NCBI GenBank assembly: GCA_963678675.1
Contig: OY783201.1
Location: 2,738,001 to 2,802,000 of the forward strand
DNA: 64,000 bases
Direction: 5' to 3'
Origin: Xiphydria camelus
Lineage: Eukaryota; Arthropoda; Insecta; Hymenoptera; Xiphydriidae
The position numbers were made by a program, and so were the translations under genes. Shown piece by piece: positions 11,105 to 20,760 of this stretch. Numbering within the stretch: position 1 is the first letter of the stretch; every line of letters starts with the position of its first letter. The notes beneath the pieces were generated by a model that searched no databases, was not told where the DNA came from, and saw only the letters and a list, made by a program, of their open reading frames with translations.

Positions 11105-13202
11105 AGGTGCCGGTAAACACGCGGGGTTCGGCGAGTCCCGAGCAATGCTCGCCGATGTCAACGAGGCTTTAAGCGAAAGCTCGGCGAATGCCGCGTGTGT
11201 ACACGGGTTGCTCGCTGTTTGCCGATGGCCAAATGTATTGTTCGCTTGGTTCCCGTTATCAAACAGGGTGGGTAGACACTCGGTACTCTGCGAACACCGA
11301 GCGACTGCTCGGCGAATCCCGAGTGTGTACACGGGTTGCTCGCTACTCGCCGATGGCCGAATGTCGTGCTCGTCCAAGTATTCGCCGTTCCCGTAGTTTG
11401 TCGGTCTTTCGTGGCACATCAAAGGAGACGAGCAGTCGTAAACACACCCCACTTCATTATAATCGCCAATTTAGAGTTAATCCCACCGTCGGTCACAATA
11501 ACAAGGCAGGCGGTCTATATCCGCGAATCTAGACTACTAATGAGTTCGCAGTCCCCCACCTTTCCCGAGTCGGACGAATGGTAATGAACCGTTTCTCGCA
11601 ATACCCATTCAAATAGATACTGCTATTGATGATACAGCATTGATTTTTTAAAAAGTTGGAGCATACGTGCAGAGAAATTGAACAGGTTGCAGTTTGTTTT
11701 GAGAAGAAAAAAAATCTTTGCAGTCGGCCGGGATTTTGGTTGAAGGACTTGATATAACAATTTTCTTCAGTTTCGTTCCTTTCGATCATATGCAGTGCGG
11801 GTCATTCCATACCAAATCGGACACTTTTTGGAGTAACATTTCGGATTTTGCTCAAATTTGGATATATTGTAGTCTTTGTCGATGTTTAACCGTATCTCGA
11901 AGAATTTTTCAAAATTTTGAAAATTGTTGGTTTTACAGCCACTTGAAAAATAACGCTGCTTTTTTTTCATTAAATTATAATTATCAAACCGGTTGTCGGC
12001 TGAGAATAATCTTTTGGATACTAAAAGTGAAAGAGTTGAAAAACCAGAGAAAAATTGCATCGACCAAAAGAAAAATTTTTTAATAATTTTATTTGCACTT
12101 GATTTAAACAAATGACGTATTTTCATAGCTGGCCACTTTTTAAAAATCTGAAAAAAAGCAAGCATATACTTTGATATCCTCTCCTTAACGACAAACAAAC
12201 AAAAATAACGACACTTTAAAATTGACGACACAAAAATTAATTGAAGTTGACGCCGCGTCGGAATTGGCACGTCGGCCCCGCCACCAGCCAACGGTCGGTG
12301 GGTTCGACTGGCTTGGCGACACGCTAGCGGTGGGGCCGACGCGGCGAGGCCGACGCGGCGTCAACTTCAATTAATTTTTGTGTCGTCAATTTTAAAGTGT
12401 CGTTATTTTTGTTTATTTGTCGTTAAAGAGAGGATATCAAAGTATATGCTTGCTTTTTTTCAGATTTTTAAAAAGTGGCCAGCTATGAAAATACGTCATT
12501 TGTTTAAATCAATTGCAAATAAAATTATTTTAAAAAGTTTTTTTTTGATCGATGCAATTTTTCTCTGATTTTTCAACTCTCACTTTTAGTACCCAGAAGA
12601 TTATTCTCAGCCGACAACCGGTTTGATAATTATAATCCTCTTCAAGGAAAGATTGACGGGGCTGCAAGCTCAATAACAGCCTAGATTCATCGAAACATAC
12701 CACTCGTCTCGCCATTGCGACGGATGGCGGGATTAACTCTAAATTTAATTATCGTGATAATAATGAACGGTAAGAACCGATATAGACGTCCGCTTAAGGT
12801 GCGATGGAACACTGCTATTATAAAAGTTGAAAAAATGTACTTGTAATATTACATCGATGCGTATGGGAATAACGTTCAGTTATAACTAAAGAAGCACTGT
12901 GTAAACGCTGCATCCGAAGTATTCGTTCAGGATGCTCTCTCGACTTTTGCAAATAACTCCCAAACTCACATGCATTTTAAGAACATTGAAGAAGTTTGCA
13001 TTTATTTATAAGCCTCAGGTAAGAACCGACCTTCCGAGTTCAGACTACTCGGTCTTCGCCGGGTAGAGCTGTCCCTCGGTGGTCACTGAGCGGTCGCTCG
13101 GTATTCGCCAAAATCCGAATGTTCGGGCTCGACCTTAAAGCCTCGTTGACATCGGCGAGCATTGCTCGGGACTCGCCGAACCCCGCGTGTTTACCGGCAC
13201 CT
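11105..13202. mobile_element. 2.1-kb TTA-flanked foldback DNA transposon (PIF/Harbinger-like, non-autonomous)
   Basis: Both ends carry an identical inverted repeat of about 69 bp starting AGGTGCCGGTAAACACGCGG, flanked on each side by TTA (11102-11104 and 13203-13205). A 3-bp TTA duplication is typical of PIF/Harbinger elements. Near the left end there are also two diverged direct copies of GTGTGTACACGGGTTGCTCG (about 11197 and 11321). Further in, segments around 11460-11570 and 12660-12740 are diverged inverted copies of each other, for example TTTAGAGTTAATCCC. The centre is a much better conserved 288-bp hairpin. No transposase-like open frame is visible, so it would need a helper. The superfamily call rests on the target duplication alone. 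Confidence 0.7.
11974..12636. repeat. Long inverted repeat, ~288-bp arms with an 88-bp centre
   Basis: The left arm (11974-12261) begins ATTATAATTATCAAACCGGT and the right arm (12350-12636) ends with its complement. The arms match with only scattered differences, such as small gaps around TTTTTTAATAATTTT. The centre also pairs partly (ACGTCGGCCCCGCCACC against GGTGGGGCCGACG). A transcript would fold into a stem of nearly 300 bp. It lies inside the TTA-flanked element. Confidence 0.85.
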
Positions 13203-14344
13203 TTAGAGCGCACGCCGACGGCACTCGCCGCGGCATCCTCCTCCTTATATATATCCTCCGCTCGGAACAAAGTCAACGTCTCATTCCTCGCGTTATCGCG
13301 GCAGGTGGTTGAACGCTCGCTCCAGCGCCGACTCCTCGCCGCGTAATCTTCAGGGCCGTCTTCCCGACCCGGCAGGAAGTTACGGTTCAGTCGTTTCCCT
13401 TCCCCCAGACGCGCCACCACGCACGCTTTCGGCGGAGCGAAGCGACGAAAATCAGCGCGAACCCGGTAAATTGTCGTCGTCGACGTCAACGACGACGGGT
13501 CGACGTCCACGTGGGCGCGATTACATCACGATTGCGCGCGCTCGCCGGAGTTTCGTATCGCTCCTTTGTAGTCCGCGGTGCTCGTGTGTGGACCGAAGGA
13601 AAAAAGAATTGAATTATTCAGACGGTGACCGTACCGCGCGGTGACGTCACGATATTCAGCCGGTGGACGGTTCAGGCCGAGTGACCATGCGGAACTCCAT
13701 CCGCTCGCGTACGTGCGTTGTAGGAAATTTCTACAGAAAGCTGAAAATTTCAATTCCACGTCGAGAAAATGTACTACTATGGTGGATTAACGCGGCGCGG
13801 TCCCACGGAACGCGCGCCGTTTTACGCCGCGAATCGGGGCTCGATTGGATCTTGTGTACATTCGATTCGTCACCGAAATTGTGTAACAGGTGGCGGAAAA
13901 AGATCGTTGCGGGGTGCGCGGAAATTATTTCGCTCCCATAAATGTACGCCGATGTCATCGAAGGGAAAACCGCAGGGATCCTCGTCGCGGCTGGAGCGAT
14001 GACTCATCCTTTAAAGGGACATCGCGCGTAGTTTCTTTCGTCACCTTCGGACGCTCGACTCGGAACTCTGCTATCGTTCTGGACTCATCGCCGGATATCT
14101 CGCAACGCGCGGCCGTGCTTCGGCTTTCCGTCCTTTTCCCGCCATTGTATGGAAATGCAAGACCGAAATCCCTTTCTCGCCGCGCGTTCTCGCGCAGATC
14201 GTTCTCAGCGAGTAAACGCGAGAATACTTCAGGGCGTTTTGGCGCCCGCGCGCGCGCGGTAGGGCGTTCAAGTTGACAATTTAGTCGGCGCGCACTGTGT
14301 GCATCGAACGAGTACAAGGCTCGCGACGTTTCTTTATCGCAGAT
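13203..14344. other. Intronic or intergenic GC-rich DNA
   Basis: CpG-rich single-copy sequence with overlapping open frames on both strands. I see no recognisable protein and no supported splice pair. Confidence 0.35.
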
Positions 14345-14579
14345 TCGAAAAATGCGGGCAAAATCACCAACCTCGTGTTTCTTCGTTTTTCATTTTCAGC
14401 CTTATCCGAGCTGGAGTGCATTTTGAAATGCAGCTATGCCATCGTGCCGTCTCTCTCGCACTCGTTATTTGGCATGAGCACGTATCTCTGGCGTTTCGAT
14501 GACGTCACGATGTCGTAGAGAGAAACGCCTTTAGAAATTTGCAAATAATTATATTTTTTCGGATATTTTCTCTTTCGTG

Positions 14580-14914
14580 CACGGAGAAAAAGTATTACAA
14601 TTTACTAAAAATTACTCGCGGGGTCGCAAGTAATTATTTCGTCGCCTTAGAGCAGAAGTATACTAAGTCCAACATTTACAAATGTGACTTGGTATAGTTC
14701 TGCTCTATAAGGCGACGATTTATTTCCACTGATTTGATCCTTCTTCGTATTAATTTGATATTCCTTCTGTGCAATTGCATACTATTACTATATCATGGTA
14801 AGGAAGACATATCTGATTGACGCATTAAACAATTTCATTGATATAAATTGATGATTACTTGCGTCCCCGCGAGTAATCTTTAATAGATTCAACTGTAATT
14901 CTTCTTCTCTGTGT
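14580..14914. mobile_element. Family D MITE copy 2, carrying a small hairpin insertion
   Basis: Ends CACGGAGAAAAAGTATTACA and the complementary ..TAATTCTTCTTCTCTGTG. It retains the family's ATTACTCGCGGGGTCGCAAG and its inverted partner near 14865. It is inserted in a family E copy and is itself interrupted at 14639-14717. Confidence 0.7.
14639..14717. repeat. 79-bp near-perfect hairpin inserted in the family D element
   Basis: The arms CGTCGCCTTAGAGCAGAAGT and ..GCTCTATAAGGCGACG pair over about 36 bp with few mismatches. Other family D copies read straight through this site (TAATTATTTATTTAC..), so this is an insertion into the element. It could be a minimal foldback element; its size also fits a precursor microRNA-like stem. 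Confidence 0.7.
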
Positions 14915-15391
14915 GTGATATCGAATATGTGTGCAGATTACAAATTGAATTTAAAAATATGAATATTTTTTTATTCGAAGACCGAACTGCAGCTTGCAAT
15001 CATTCGCGTGCACTTTTCGTACTGTTTAAAAAACTGCAACCCTCGAGCAACGCATCCGCTGCGTCTTATCTCGCACAGACTCGCGAGTTTCGCGGAAATA
15101 AAAACTGAGAGATTAATCGTGGAAATCCGTTGCTCGCCGATGCGTACGATCCGAATTCGACAACGTGAGGTACCGGCTCAGAACAGCGTGCCGAAGTGAA
15201 AGGCCCGTCCGTGGGAGACTCTTTGTATTGTCAACCGACTATTAATTCCCTTTCTTCGGGAAAGTCGCGTTCGCGTCGTTAAATTCGCTCGAGAGGATCG
15301 AATAAGATTCTCGCTCTTTTTAACGAATCGATCAGAAAATTCTTAAATGCTCGATTACCCACCAAACTGCGAAAAAAAAGCCACTAGCCAG

Positions 15392-15541
15392 GACGTGTCG
15401 GGTCTCGCGAGACCGACGACCGATGCTCTTTCCGCCACTGGAAAATTGTTCTCGACGCTAACTGCCGCGCTGGAATTACACCGTAGAACAAATGAGAGAC
15501 GAAACCGCAAACTGCGGGTGTCAGAAGGCGACTATCGCCGA
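15392..15541 (+). CDS. Possible optional internal exon
   Basis: A 50-codon open stretch bounded by TAGCCAG|GAC and CGCCGA|GTGAGT, in phase 0 at both ends, so it could be inserted between the exons at 6824 and 16064 without a frame change. It encodes a mixed helical, Arg-rich segment (..TGKLFSTLTAALELHRRTNE..). Against it, the acceptor lacks a good pyrimidine tract, and an in-frame ATG at 15347 could instead make it an alternative start. I do not recognise the sequence. Confidence 0.3.
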
Positions 15542-15967
15542 GTGAGTGTGAAATACCTCGGGTCAGCGCGGCAGACCATCAAATCATCCATCCACCGCCG
15601 GGGCGTCCGAATTGATGATCACGTGGTGCGCGCTCCTCGTCGCCGCCGAGCTTCGCGCGCCTCTCCTCCGAGCGGGCTCCAAATCCCGTGAGAAAGCGGC
15701 GGCCGCCAACGGATGATAACAATGCGCGACTCGCTCTCGCGGGCGGATCCCTGCGAACCGCGATTCCGTCGAGAGATCATGCGGCGAGAGAAGTCGTTAA
15801 CGCGTACACCGGCGATACTAAATTTCCCGACGCCAATGAAAAGCGGCATCGTGGGCGTTGCGTTAATCGGAACGGGAAACACAGATGTGGAACAGTCGAA
15901 AGGCGCCGCGGCGACGATCAATGTCCGGTACATCGGACACCGGTGTTACGTAGGATATATTTACATT

Positions 15968-15983
15968 CCCCCCCCCCCCCCCC
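15968..15983 (+). repeat. Run of 16 C
   Basis: A homopolymer of 16 cytosines, 80 bp upstream of the exon starting at 16064. Length errors or polymorphism are likely at such runs. Confidence 0.9.
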
Positions 15984-16063
15984 GGGAACCGGCGATAAAC
16001 TCGTCGCTTCGCCGACGTGAGGAGCGATCTTTGATCGTAATCTTCCTCGTTTTTATGTTTCAG

Positions 16064-16198
16064 CAATGCCAGACACTGACTGAGGAGAATCGAAGGCTGC
16101 AGAACGCCCTGGCGACGACCCAGGTGCCCCGCGCGCAAGTCATCGATAATGTCTTCCTTCAGACGCAGCTCGACACGCTTCAGTGGCAGCTCAAACAG
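16064..16198 (+). CDS. Coiled-coil exon of the Ser-rich protein gene
   Basis: 45 codons between a good acceptor (TTTTTATGTTTCAG|CAA) and the donor AAACAG|GTCTGC, phase 0 on both sides. It encodes a charged heptad-like helix (QCQTLTEENRRLQNALATTQ..) ending in QTQLDTLQWQLKQ, and joins in frame to the exon at 16535, which continues the helix with TESNRQMYRSLMEQVVRFLD. A coiled-coil role in dimerisation or scaffolding is inferred. I do not recognise the family; cytoskeletal or junction-associated coiled-coil proteins are possible but unproven. Confidence 0.8.
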
Positions 16199-16534
16199 GT
16201 CTGCACGCTTTCTTAAAACGATTTCGAATTTGGCATCTCTCGAACACGCGACGCGCCTCGTCACTGTTGCCGGTGACTCGAGTGAATGGGAAATGTCTTT
16301 TGTCGGTCCACTCTCTCTACTCGTGTGTCTGGGTAAAATATCAGAATACGTTCGCGGGTGGGAATTCGAACGAAGTCTCTACGCTAGTCAACCACCGAAT
16401 GAAACTGATAACGACTCGACCGGTTCACCTTGCTCCCTTTATTCGGTGTCTCGAAGCCCCAACCACCCGCTAAACCGGATTTTCCTCGCGATCCAGCGCC
16501 GAAGACTAACGCTCGATTCATTCGTGTTTTGCAG

Positions 16535-17722
16535 ACGGAGTCGAACAGGCAGATGTACCGTTCGCTGATGGAACAGGTGGTGCGATTCCTCGACCGAGCC
16601 CGTAAGAGTCTTGACATTCTTCACGAGAAGAACAACCCCAGGGACAAGAGCTCGAGGGTCCCCAGGAGTCGCAGCGTGCACGCCGTGCACGCGGAAGCGT
16701 CGCCCGGCCGGGCGACGTCCTCCTCCTCCTCCTCCTCCTCCTCCAGCTTCACCAGGGCCAAATCCGTCACGCAAATCTCTCCAAATTCCTCCGTGAATTC
16801 CTCCGGCACTGTGCGCGATTTTCCCTGGTCGGTGTTGAGGAGGAACGAGACCGTCCAGTGCACCACGCCGCCGCGCTCGAAGCCGCCACCGCAGGACGCG
16901 AACAAGACGCACGAGGGTATCGTCTACAGGCGACCGAAGCAACTCGAGATGGATCCCGACGACGTGCCACCGCAGAAGCTGTCGCAGGAGGCGTTCAGAT
17001 TGATGAGGACGGTGCAGTCGCTCCTCTCCATGAGGGAGCCCGACCTGGCGCGAGTCTCCGTCTCGGAAGACAACGTTTCGCCGTCGCCGGTCGAGCACGA
17101 TTTGTCGTTGCCGTCGAACTTCGTCAACTCGACGATGTTTCAGGAGCCCTCCTCTCATGGCTGCGCCAGCAGCGAGCGCGGAAGCTCCGGCGCGGAGTCC
17201 GACAGATCCTGCTTCCGAAAGATCAACGCGGAGCTGAACAACGGCCTTCTACCCGGCGCGAGGAGGTCCCTCGACGCCACCTCGCTGAATTCCGGCAGCA
17301 GTAAGGCCACCGAGACGACCACGGAGGAGGAGGACGCGACGATGCCGACGGTGACGAGCAGAAACGCCGACAGGGAGTTCGTCGGTGGAAGCAACGCGTC
17401 CACTCCCAACCGTCGCAAGAAGAGCGAGAAGGAAGCGAGGTCGAGGTCGAAGCCCACCAACAGCGGGAGCAGCGCGGAGGAGGAGAGCGGATTTTCTTCG
17501 ATGAACTCCTCTCAGGAGGTCGGACTTCCCACGGTTGCACCCTTCCTCGCGAAGGGTTGCCACACCGAGGTCGGTCTTCCGGAGGTTCCGCTGGACAAGA
17601 TAAGACACCGAAGGTGGACCTCGACACCCGCGGAAATGCAGGCTCTCTTCAAGAGGCGCAACGCCTCTTTCGCGGGAGCGCAGACGTCGAGCCCGAAATC
17701 TCTTAAGGTTCTTTGGGTGTAA
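16535..17722 (+). CDS. Terminal coding exon: coiled coil plus Ser-rich tail, PDZ-ligand-like C-terminus
   Basis: The acceptor TTCGTGTTTTGCAG|ACG opens 395 codons to a TAA at 17720. The first ~35 residues finish the coiled coil (..MEQVVRFLDRARKSLDILHEK). Next comes a low-complexity tail with a run of ten serines encoded by TCC repeats, a helical block (QKLSQEAFRLMRTVQSLLSM), acidic and Thr-rich stretches, the motif EESGFSSMNSSQEVGLP, and the block RRWTSTPAEMQALFKRR. The protein ends LKVLWV; hydrophobic-x-hydrophobic at the C-terminus fits a class II PDZ ligand (inference). With the exons at 6824 and 16064 the product is 455 residues. There is no signal peptide or membrane segment. Codon choice is clean, with no stop or frameshift, so the gene looks intact. 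Name and function are not recognised. Confidence 0.85.
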   Translation, partial: TESNRQMYRSLMEQVVRFLDRARKSLDILHEKNNPRDKSSRVPRSRSVHAVHAEASPGRATSSSSSSSSSSFTRAKSVTQISPNSSVNSSGTVRDFPWSVLRRNETVQCTTPPRSKPPPQDANKTHEGIVYRRPKQLEMDPDDVPPQKLSQEAFRLMRTVQSLLSMREPDLARVSVSEDNVSPSPVEHDLSLPSNFVNSTMFQEPSSHGCASSERGSSGAESDRSCFRKINAELNNGLLPGARRSLDATSLNSGSSKATETTTEEEDATMPTVTSRNADREFVGGSNASTPNRRKKSEKEARSRSKPTNSGSSAEEESGFSSMNSSQEVGLPTVAPFLAKGCHTEVGLPEVPLDKIRHRRWTSTPAEMQALFKRRNASFAGAQTSSPKSLKVLWV

Positions 17723-18884
17723 TTGTTTTATTTATTTGCCACTATTTTTCTGGGCGACGAAACGGCCGCCTTGGGAAATGCCAAGATTCGACGTTCGTCG
17801 ATGACGAGTGCTACGGAAAATGAGCCTCTCGAATCGAACCACAGATACCTCTGAATGTCTTGACGGACGAGAGAATCTAAGTCGAAGGGGGGGGAGAATT
17901 TTGTACATATACGGTATAATTAAAGGCGACCTATCGTCTTACTCCATTTTTTTTCATCACTGTCGATGCCTCGCACTACTTGTCCGACGGTAAGCAATCT
18001 CACCACCACCACCACCACCCTCCTCTTTCGTCCATGTAAATAAGCATTGCGAACAAAGGTTTTATACTTATTTATCGTAGATTTATAACGGACGACAAAA
18101 CGTGTTAATTTGATCGTTCGTAAGCCAATTATTTAAGGCAACGTTTCTCTTAAGGCAGCTACAGACGATTCGCGATTTCGTACTTCTTTTATCAAGTCTC
18201 GAAAATGTCTACGGACTTTACAAAACAAGGCGAAGATGCCGGACGAACGCGCGAAGTCTTCAGCTGCCTCAACAGTCATTCATTTCATTCGCGTATCATT
18301 CTCGCGCATACACAAGAGGTAGCGTAAGTTATTTACCTTAAATAGATTTGCTCGTTTCATCGGATCGTAAATTATACTAGCAGCGGGCAATGCGTTTCAT
18401 GTAACGATTAAAGTCTATACCGAACTCTTAGCTCGTAAGTTATCGTCGCTCGAAACATCGCACATACCGCGCGTCGCGACGGAGCGAATGTCCTGCAATT
18501 TGTATCTACGTAAAAATGTATAAATTGCACTAGTTAAATTGCGGTGCTGACGATCCCACCCCTCTCCTAAACCGCGTTATCGCGTTCAACCGTGAGCGGG
18601 AGTCGTTATATGGAAACCGCGGAAAGTAATTTGTAACGGGAGAAGAAGGGTAATTTTCTCGGATCATTGGACTCGATGAAGATCGACGTTTGTCGGCCCT
18701 GCGAATGATCGTGAGTCTTCGGGAGATAGTTAGAAAGGGGAAAAAGTAATACAAATCTACTCGCGGATGTTCTTTTATATAGGGGACTCGTTTAGCCGAA
18801 CTCTCTCTCTCTCACATGCACAAATTTTACTCTACGATTTTTACCTTTGCGAAAATGTAAATGTCAATTTTTTGTACCATATTT

Positions 18885-18890
18885 AATAAA
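18885..18890 (+). promoter_or_regulatory. Candidate polyadenylation signal AATAAA
   Basis: AATAAA about 1.16 kb after the stop codon at 17722, followed within ~30 bp by T-rich sequence. A second AATAAA is at 19073-19078; either could be used. Confidence 0.45.
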
Positions 18891-19072
18891 TGCGATCCTC
18901 TCCTTCGTGAACCGTTTCTTTGCCGCGTGATTAACATGATCACTAGAGCACGGCAGTTTCTATAATACGAGTACATAAGATCCTCGCAAATTCGACGAGT
19001 CTTCGTTGCCGCGAATCCATTCTGCCGTATAGCGTTTACGCGAAATTGTATTCGTTCAGTTACAATTTGTGT

Positions 19073-19078
19073 AATAAA
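19073..19078 (+). promoter_or_regulatory. Second candidate polyadenylation signal AATAAA
   Basis: GTAATAAAATG followed about 30 bp later by GTTTTTTCATT, a plausible downstream T-rich element for the same gene. Confidence 0.4.
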
Positions 19079-19408
19079 ATGTAAATCTTCAGAGATTAAA
19101 ACGCTCCGTTTTTTCATTCACACTTTTTCCCCGACTCCTCGACAATTCTTCTCTGCAATCAAAATTTGTCTGTACTTACAACCGTTCGGACGAGAATTAT
19201 TTTGAATTTTGGACAATTTATAGTGGCACACGACTTTGACCCGATTTAACATGCATATGCATGTACATTTTTGTGCACTCTGATGAGTCTTTGCTTATCT
19301 ACCGATACGTGACAGGTGAGTCAAGCAACGTTTGTTCAGCGTTACGTAAAAATTCCATTTTCAAATCAACCGCATGTCAGGTTAAGTTCACTCCAGCTCC
19401 GTACGGCG

Positions 19409-19910
19409 GCGCGCCATGTTTGCCGCGTCTCTAGCCGTTCGAAGTTCGCCAGACGCGTCGGTCCCGTATTTTCGTCGGAAAATTAATGAAATTAGCGCAA
19501 GTGTGTACCTAAAAGTATGAAAAATCGCTTCGTAAGGTCACCCGCTTCACTCTGGCGAACAGCAGGGTGAGTTTCGTCGCGAAATACATCGCGAAAATGC
19601 AAATTCATCAAACGGCTTTTCGGCCGTTTCGCTCGCAGATACACCCAAGCAGTCGTACCAATGGCAGCGCCGCGTCCAGCTAGCAACAGTGTCAAGAGGC
19701 GCCATGTTTGCCGCCGCTCTACCCGTTCGAATATCGCCAGACACGTGGTCCTTACATTGTCGTCGAAAATTTAGTGAATCCAGTGCAAGTGAAGTACCAG
19801 AAGTGTGAAATTTCGATTCGCCCGCTTCACTTTGGTAAGAACAGTGTGAATAGTTTCCTCGCAAATTGTTTCGCGAAAGTGTGACCACGTCAAAAGCGGT
19901 TTCGCTCCTG
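19409..19910 (+). repeat. ~288-bp direct tandem duplication in a 5' gene region
   Basis: GCGCCATGTTTGCCGC occurs at 19411 and 19699. Each is followed by TCT(A)GCCGTTCGAA.. or CTCTACCCGTTCGAA.., CGCCAGAC.CG, TCGTCG.AAAATTA, GTGCAAGTG-like and CCCGCTTCACT in the same order. The copies are about 75-80% alike over some 200 bp by eye. Each has a donor-like site shortly after the CCCGCTTCACT block (CAGG|GTGAGT at 19567, TTTG|GTAAGA at 19835). It lies upstream of the exon at 20673 and may be a duplicated first exon or promoter. Confidence 0.65.
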
Positions 19911-20013
19911 TCGATTTGGAATAAGTGCACCTAACGTGTCGCGCAGTCATTTACGAAAGGTTCATTGGGACGGAGCAACACACTGGAAGTGACTTTCTTC
20001 TACGCATCGAAAT
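19911..20013 (+). other. Probable non-coding first exon end (5' untranslated region)
   Basis: The sequence ends in a consensus donor, CATCGAAAT|GTAAGTTT, with GT at 20014. It follows the duplicated 19.4-19.9 kb block and precedes the coding exon at 20673. The transcription start is not determined, so the start coordinate is arbitrary. Confidence 0.4.
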
Positions 20014-20672
20014 GTAAGTTTGGTTATTGTCTTTGAAAATTTTTTTTCAGAAGTTTCGACTCGACGTCGATCGGCGATGCTTTTGATTTAGTATTAATTG
20101 GCACGAAGAGTCTGGCGAGTAACGGACGAATCTATTTTTCCGCGAGTCTAAAATTTTCGTTAAAAGTGGAATCAATACTTGAAAACGCAAACTCGCAGAT
20201 CGCGTTTAGGTAGAATTTTTGCGCGGTACATCAGGGAAGGTTAGATGTCAGGTTTCCCCCACGGAAGACCGGTGCGCTCTCCGTCGCGACGCGATGCTGC
20301 CAACATCGGTCGTCGCGGCGCAACGAGCGAGCGAGAAGACCCCGACGTCGCGAGCAACGGAGAGAGCGTTGCGCGCGCAGCTCGATAACGCGCGAGCTCG
20401 CCGCGACGTCGGTTATCAGACGCCGGCGGTGGGTTCACTCGATCGCGAGTCGGTCCAGGAGTCGGCCAGGAGATCGCGCCACCAGCCGAGCTACTTTTAG
20501 ATTGATTTTCAAGAGCACCGAGCGCTCCGTGTTATTTTAATGTGCTACAGTGGGCTGTGGGTGACTTAAGCAATAGTGAGGTTCGGTGCGTACGCCTCTC
20601 CCTCCGGCGGGCGGAATTTGTCACACAAACTTCGTGCTCCAGTGAACCAGTGTTCGTGGCACAGTGCGTGAA

Positions 20673-20760
20673 ATGAGCGACAAGGACCGTTCGTCTCCCA
20701 CCCTCGTTGAAAACAGCCTGAAATCGCTCCTCGACCAGCCCAGTATCTTTCCGCTGATCG
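20673..20760 (+). CDS. First coding exon of an unidentified gene
   Basis: An ATG at 20673 opens 29 codons plus one base, encoding MSDKDRSSPTLVENSLKSLL then DQPSIFPLI, ending at a consensus donor (CTGATCG|GTGAGTGC) in phase 1. The composition (Ser/Lys start, amphipathic helix, hydrophobic IFPLI) looks like real protein, unlike the CpG-driven frames around it. The exon sits in a CpG-rich block (20220-20900) typical of a promoter region. The partner exon, beginning in phase 1, was not found in the window; it may lie beyond 64000, making the first intron at least 43 kb. I do not recognise the protein. Confidence 0.6.

Larger units (their letters stand above)
14345..14978 (-). mobile_element. Family E copy 1, interrupted by a family D element
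   Basis: On the minus strand it reads AATTTGTAATCTGCA.. then GAAAATATCCGAAAAAATAT, GACGTCATCGAAACGCCAGA and a diverged ..CACGATGGCATAGCTGCATT. This order is shared by copies at 37440, 39065, 45450, 52316 and 54686. It is split by the family D element at 14580-14914. The class of family E is unclear: no coding region, and ends not sharply defined. Confidence 0.6.
17723..19100 (+). other. Probable 3' untranslated region and gene end
   Basis: A+T-richer sequence after the stop codon with no open frame of note, containing the candidate poly(A) signals at 18885 and 19073. A (CAC)n stretch lies at about 18000-18018. The 3' untranslated region would be roughly 1.2-1.4 kb. Confidence 0.5.
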
